A stretch of DNA of 7,066 nucleotides from assembly GCA_023427705.1 (NCBI GenBank), contig JAEZAL010000202.1, positions 1-7,066 of the forward strand, written 5' to 3'. The position numbers and the translations under genes are program-made. Source of the DNA: Bacillota bacterium. GTDB taxonomy: Bacteria; Bacillota; Clostridia; Clostridiales; Clostridiaceae. Shown here in pieces: positions 6,617 to 7,066 of the stretch; the stretch's first letter is position 1, and every line of letters begins with the position of its first letter. The notes under the pieces were generated by a model, which did not search any database, was not told the DNA's origin, and worked only from the letters and a program-made list of their open reading frames with translations.

Positions 6617-6808
6617 GTGGCAAGAAGATGCGAAGTTTGTAATAAAGGGGTTGTAGCTGGATCACAGTACTCCCACTCACATCGTCAATCAAAGAGAACT
6701 TGGGCTCCTAACATAAAGAGAGTAAAGGCTTTAGTTAACGGAACACCAAAAACAGTTCATGTATGTACAAGATGCCTTAGATCTGGCAAGGTTCAAAGAG
6801 CAATATAA
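6617..6808 (+). CDS. rpmB: 50S ribosomal protein L28 (bL28), zinc-binding form
   Basis: bL28 is a small basic protein of the large ribosomal subunit. The 63-residue product begins MARRCEVCNKG and has family-typical QYSHSHRQSKRTW (17-29) and KRVKALVNGTPKTVHVCTRCLRSGKV. Two CxxC pairs (Cys5/Cys8 and Cys50/Cys53) make the zinc-ribbon (C+) version. Some Firmicutes swap this for a cysteine-free copy under zinc limitation; no second copy is visible here. The start is GTG at 6617, with a near-perfect AAGGAGGTG about 7 bases upstream. It is a single-gene transcript with its own promoter and ends in the hairpin at 6817-6850. Placement between spoVM and yloU is the same as in B. subtilis. Confidence 0.98.
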   Translation: MARRCEVCNKGVVAGSQYSHSHRQSKRTWAPNIKRVKALVNGTPKTVHVCTRCLRSGKVQRAI

Positions 6809-6816
6809 GTTCAAAT

Positions 6817-6850
6817 AAAAAATGCAATTGTTTTAACAATTGCATTTTTT
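6817..6850. terminator. Bidirectional intrinsic terminator between rpmB and spoVM
   Basis: A perfect 14-bp inverted repeat (6817-6830 with 6837-6850, core TGCAATTG/CAATTGCA, loop TTTTAA) is flanked by A-run and T-run on both sides. Each strand therefore ends its stem in a T-tract. It starts 8 bases after the rpmB stop and lies about 40 bases past the spoVM stop, so it can end both convergent transcripts. Confidence 0.9.
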
Positions 6851-6890
6851 ATTTTGTAAATATCTTATTATATTTTATTTCTCATATGTA

Positions 6891-6962
6891 TTATCTTTTT
6901 CTTCTGAAAAATTTAATTAAATTAGACAAAAACTTAGGTAGTTTTATAGCTATTATCTTCAT
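6891..6962 (-). CDS. spoVM: SpoVM-like spore coat anchor peptide (23 residues)
   Basis: The frame ATG (6962) to TAA (6891-6893) encodes a 23-residue peptide starting MKIIAIKLPKFLSNLIKF and ending in a basic tail. B. subtilis SpoVM (26 residues) begins MKFYTIKLPKFL; Lys2, the IKLPKFL block and the important Pro9 are all shared. SpoVM is an amphipathic helix that settles on the positively curved outer forespore membrane and anchors the ATPase SpoIVA to start coat assembly. Here the helix is I/L/F on one face and K/R on the other. The ATG follows GGAGG with a 6-base spacer, and a sigma-E-like -10 lies about 40 bases upstream. Its position next to rpmB is where B. subtilis has spoVM. It is three residues shorter than the Bacillus peptide, with a C-terminus rich in Phe and Arg/Lys. 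Confidence 0.92.
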   Translation of the reverse strand: MKIIAIKLPKFLSNLIKFFRRKR

Positions 6963-6979
6963 ACTATTCCTCCATAAAA

Positions 6980-7031
6980 AATCACTCATCTCTTTATATA
7001 CATTGTATGCAAATAAATGAAATGAGTGATT
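6980..7031 (-). terminator. Terminator-like inverted repeat after thiN, with 32-base loop
   Basis: AATCACTCAT and ATGAGTGATT form a perfect 10-bp stem (6980-6989 with 7022-7031) around a 32-base loop. On the minus strand the second arm runs into TTTTTT, so the structure can act as an intrinsic terminator for the gene ending at 7039. The loop is unusually long and contains the proposed spoVM -10 plus a small ATAC/GTAT stem. Confidence 0.55.
7002..7009 (-). promoter_or_regulatory. Sigma-E-like -10 element for spoVM
   Basis: The minus strand reads CATACAAT, which fits the mother-cell sigma-E -10 consensus (CATACA-T), 39 bases before the spoVM ATG. The expected -35 region, 13-14 bases further upstream, reads about TCACTCA and matches poorly. 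B. subtilis spoVM is transcribed by sigma-E, which supports the call; the poor -35 keeps it moderate. Confidence 0.5.
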
Positions 7032-7038
7032 ATTATTT

Positions 7039-7066
7039 TTAATCTTTTGTATAAAGAATCATTAAA
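7039..7066 (-). CDS. thiN: Probable C-terminal end of thiamine pyrophosphokinase (truncated by window edge)
   Basis: One minus-strand frame enters from the right edge and reads LMILYTKD before TAA at 7041-7039. An ending of the form G-L-I/V-x-SKD is common for clostridial ThiN, and B. subtilis has thiN directly upstream of spoVM. A terminator-like hairpin starts 8 bases after the stop, which fits a real gene end. Only eight residues are visible, so this rests mainly on synteny. ThiN makes thiamine diphosphate from thiamine and ATP. Another frame also stays open to about 6986 but looks like AT-rich noise. Confidence 0.4.

Overview
The window is very AT-rich and gram-positive in style: strong AAGGAGG-type ribosome binding sites, short U-tailed hairpin terminators and TTGNNN/TAAAAT promoters. 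Gene content and order point to a spore-forming Clostridium-like Firmicute. Two sporulation genes lie near the ends: a ylbJ/spoVV fragment on the left and, on the right, a 23-codon gene that reads as spoVM. I cannot name the species.

Layout. At 1-489 (+) is the C-terminal part of a YlbJ/SpoVV-type membrane protein, cut by the window edge. It converges on, and overlaps by 15 bp, a minus-strand gene run. Read in transcription order (right to left), that run is recG (2152-4182), rsmD (1533-2087), coaD (1043-1516) and an unrecognised coiled-coil protein (475-1011). Upstream of it is a second minus-strand unit, an Asp23/YloU-family gene (6031-6378) followed by a FakA/YloV-like DhaL-domain kinase (4373-6019). 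A GNRA-loop intrinsic terminator (4265-4282) separates the two units. Divergent from the asp23 gene is rpmB (6617-6808, +), with its own promoter and leader hairpin. rpmB and the minus-strand spoVM (6891-6962) share a bidirectional terminator. The last bases (7039-7066) are probably the very end of thiN. They are followed by a hairpin whose loop holds a good sigma-E-type -10 element for spoVM.

How it fits together. The order thiN-spoVM-rpmB-yloU-yloV-recG resembles the Bacillus subtilis region, without the sdaAB/sdaAA genes between yloV and recG. The rsmD-coaD-ylbJ order matches Bacillus ylbH-ylbI-ylbJ, except that ylbJ is inverted and a coiled-coil gene is inserted. The window therefore looks like two conserved housekeeping/sporulation blocks joined together: ribosomal protein L28, fatty-acid phosphorylation, fork rescue, rRNA methylation and CoA synthesis, bracketed by sporulation genes. 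I see no mobile element, CRISPR array, tRNA or rRNA. The least explained items are the coiled-coil protein, the short SpoVM, and the promoter nested inside a terminator-like hairpin.
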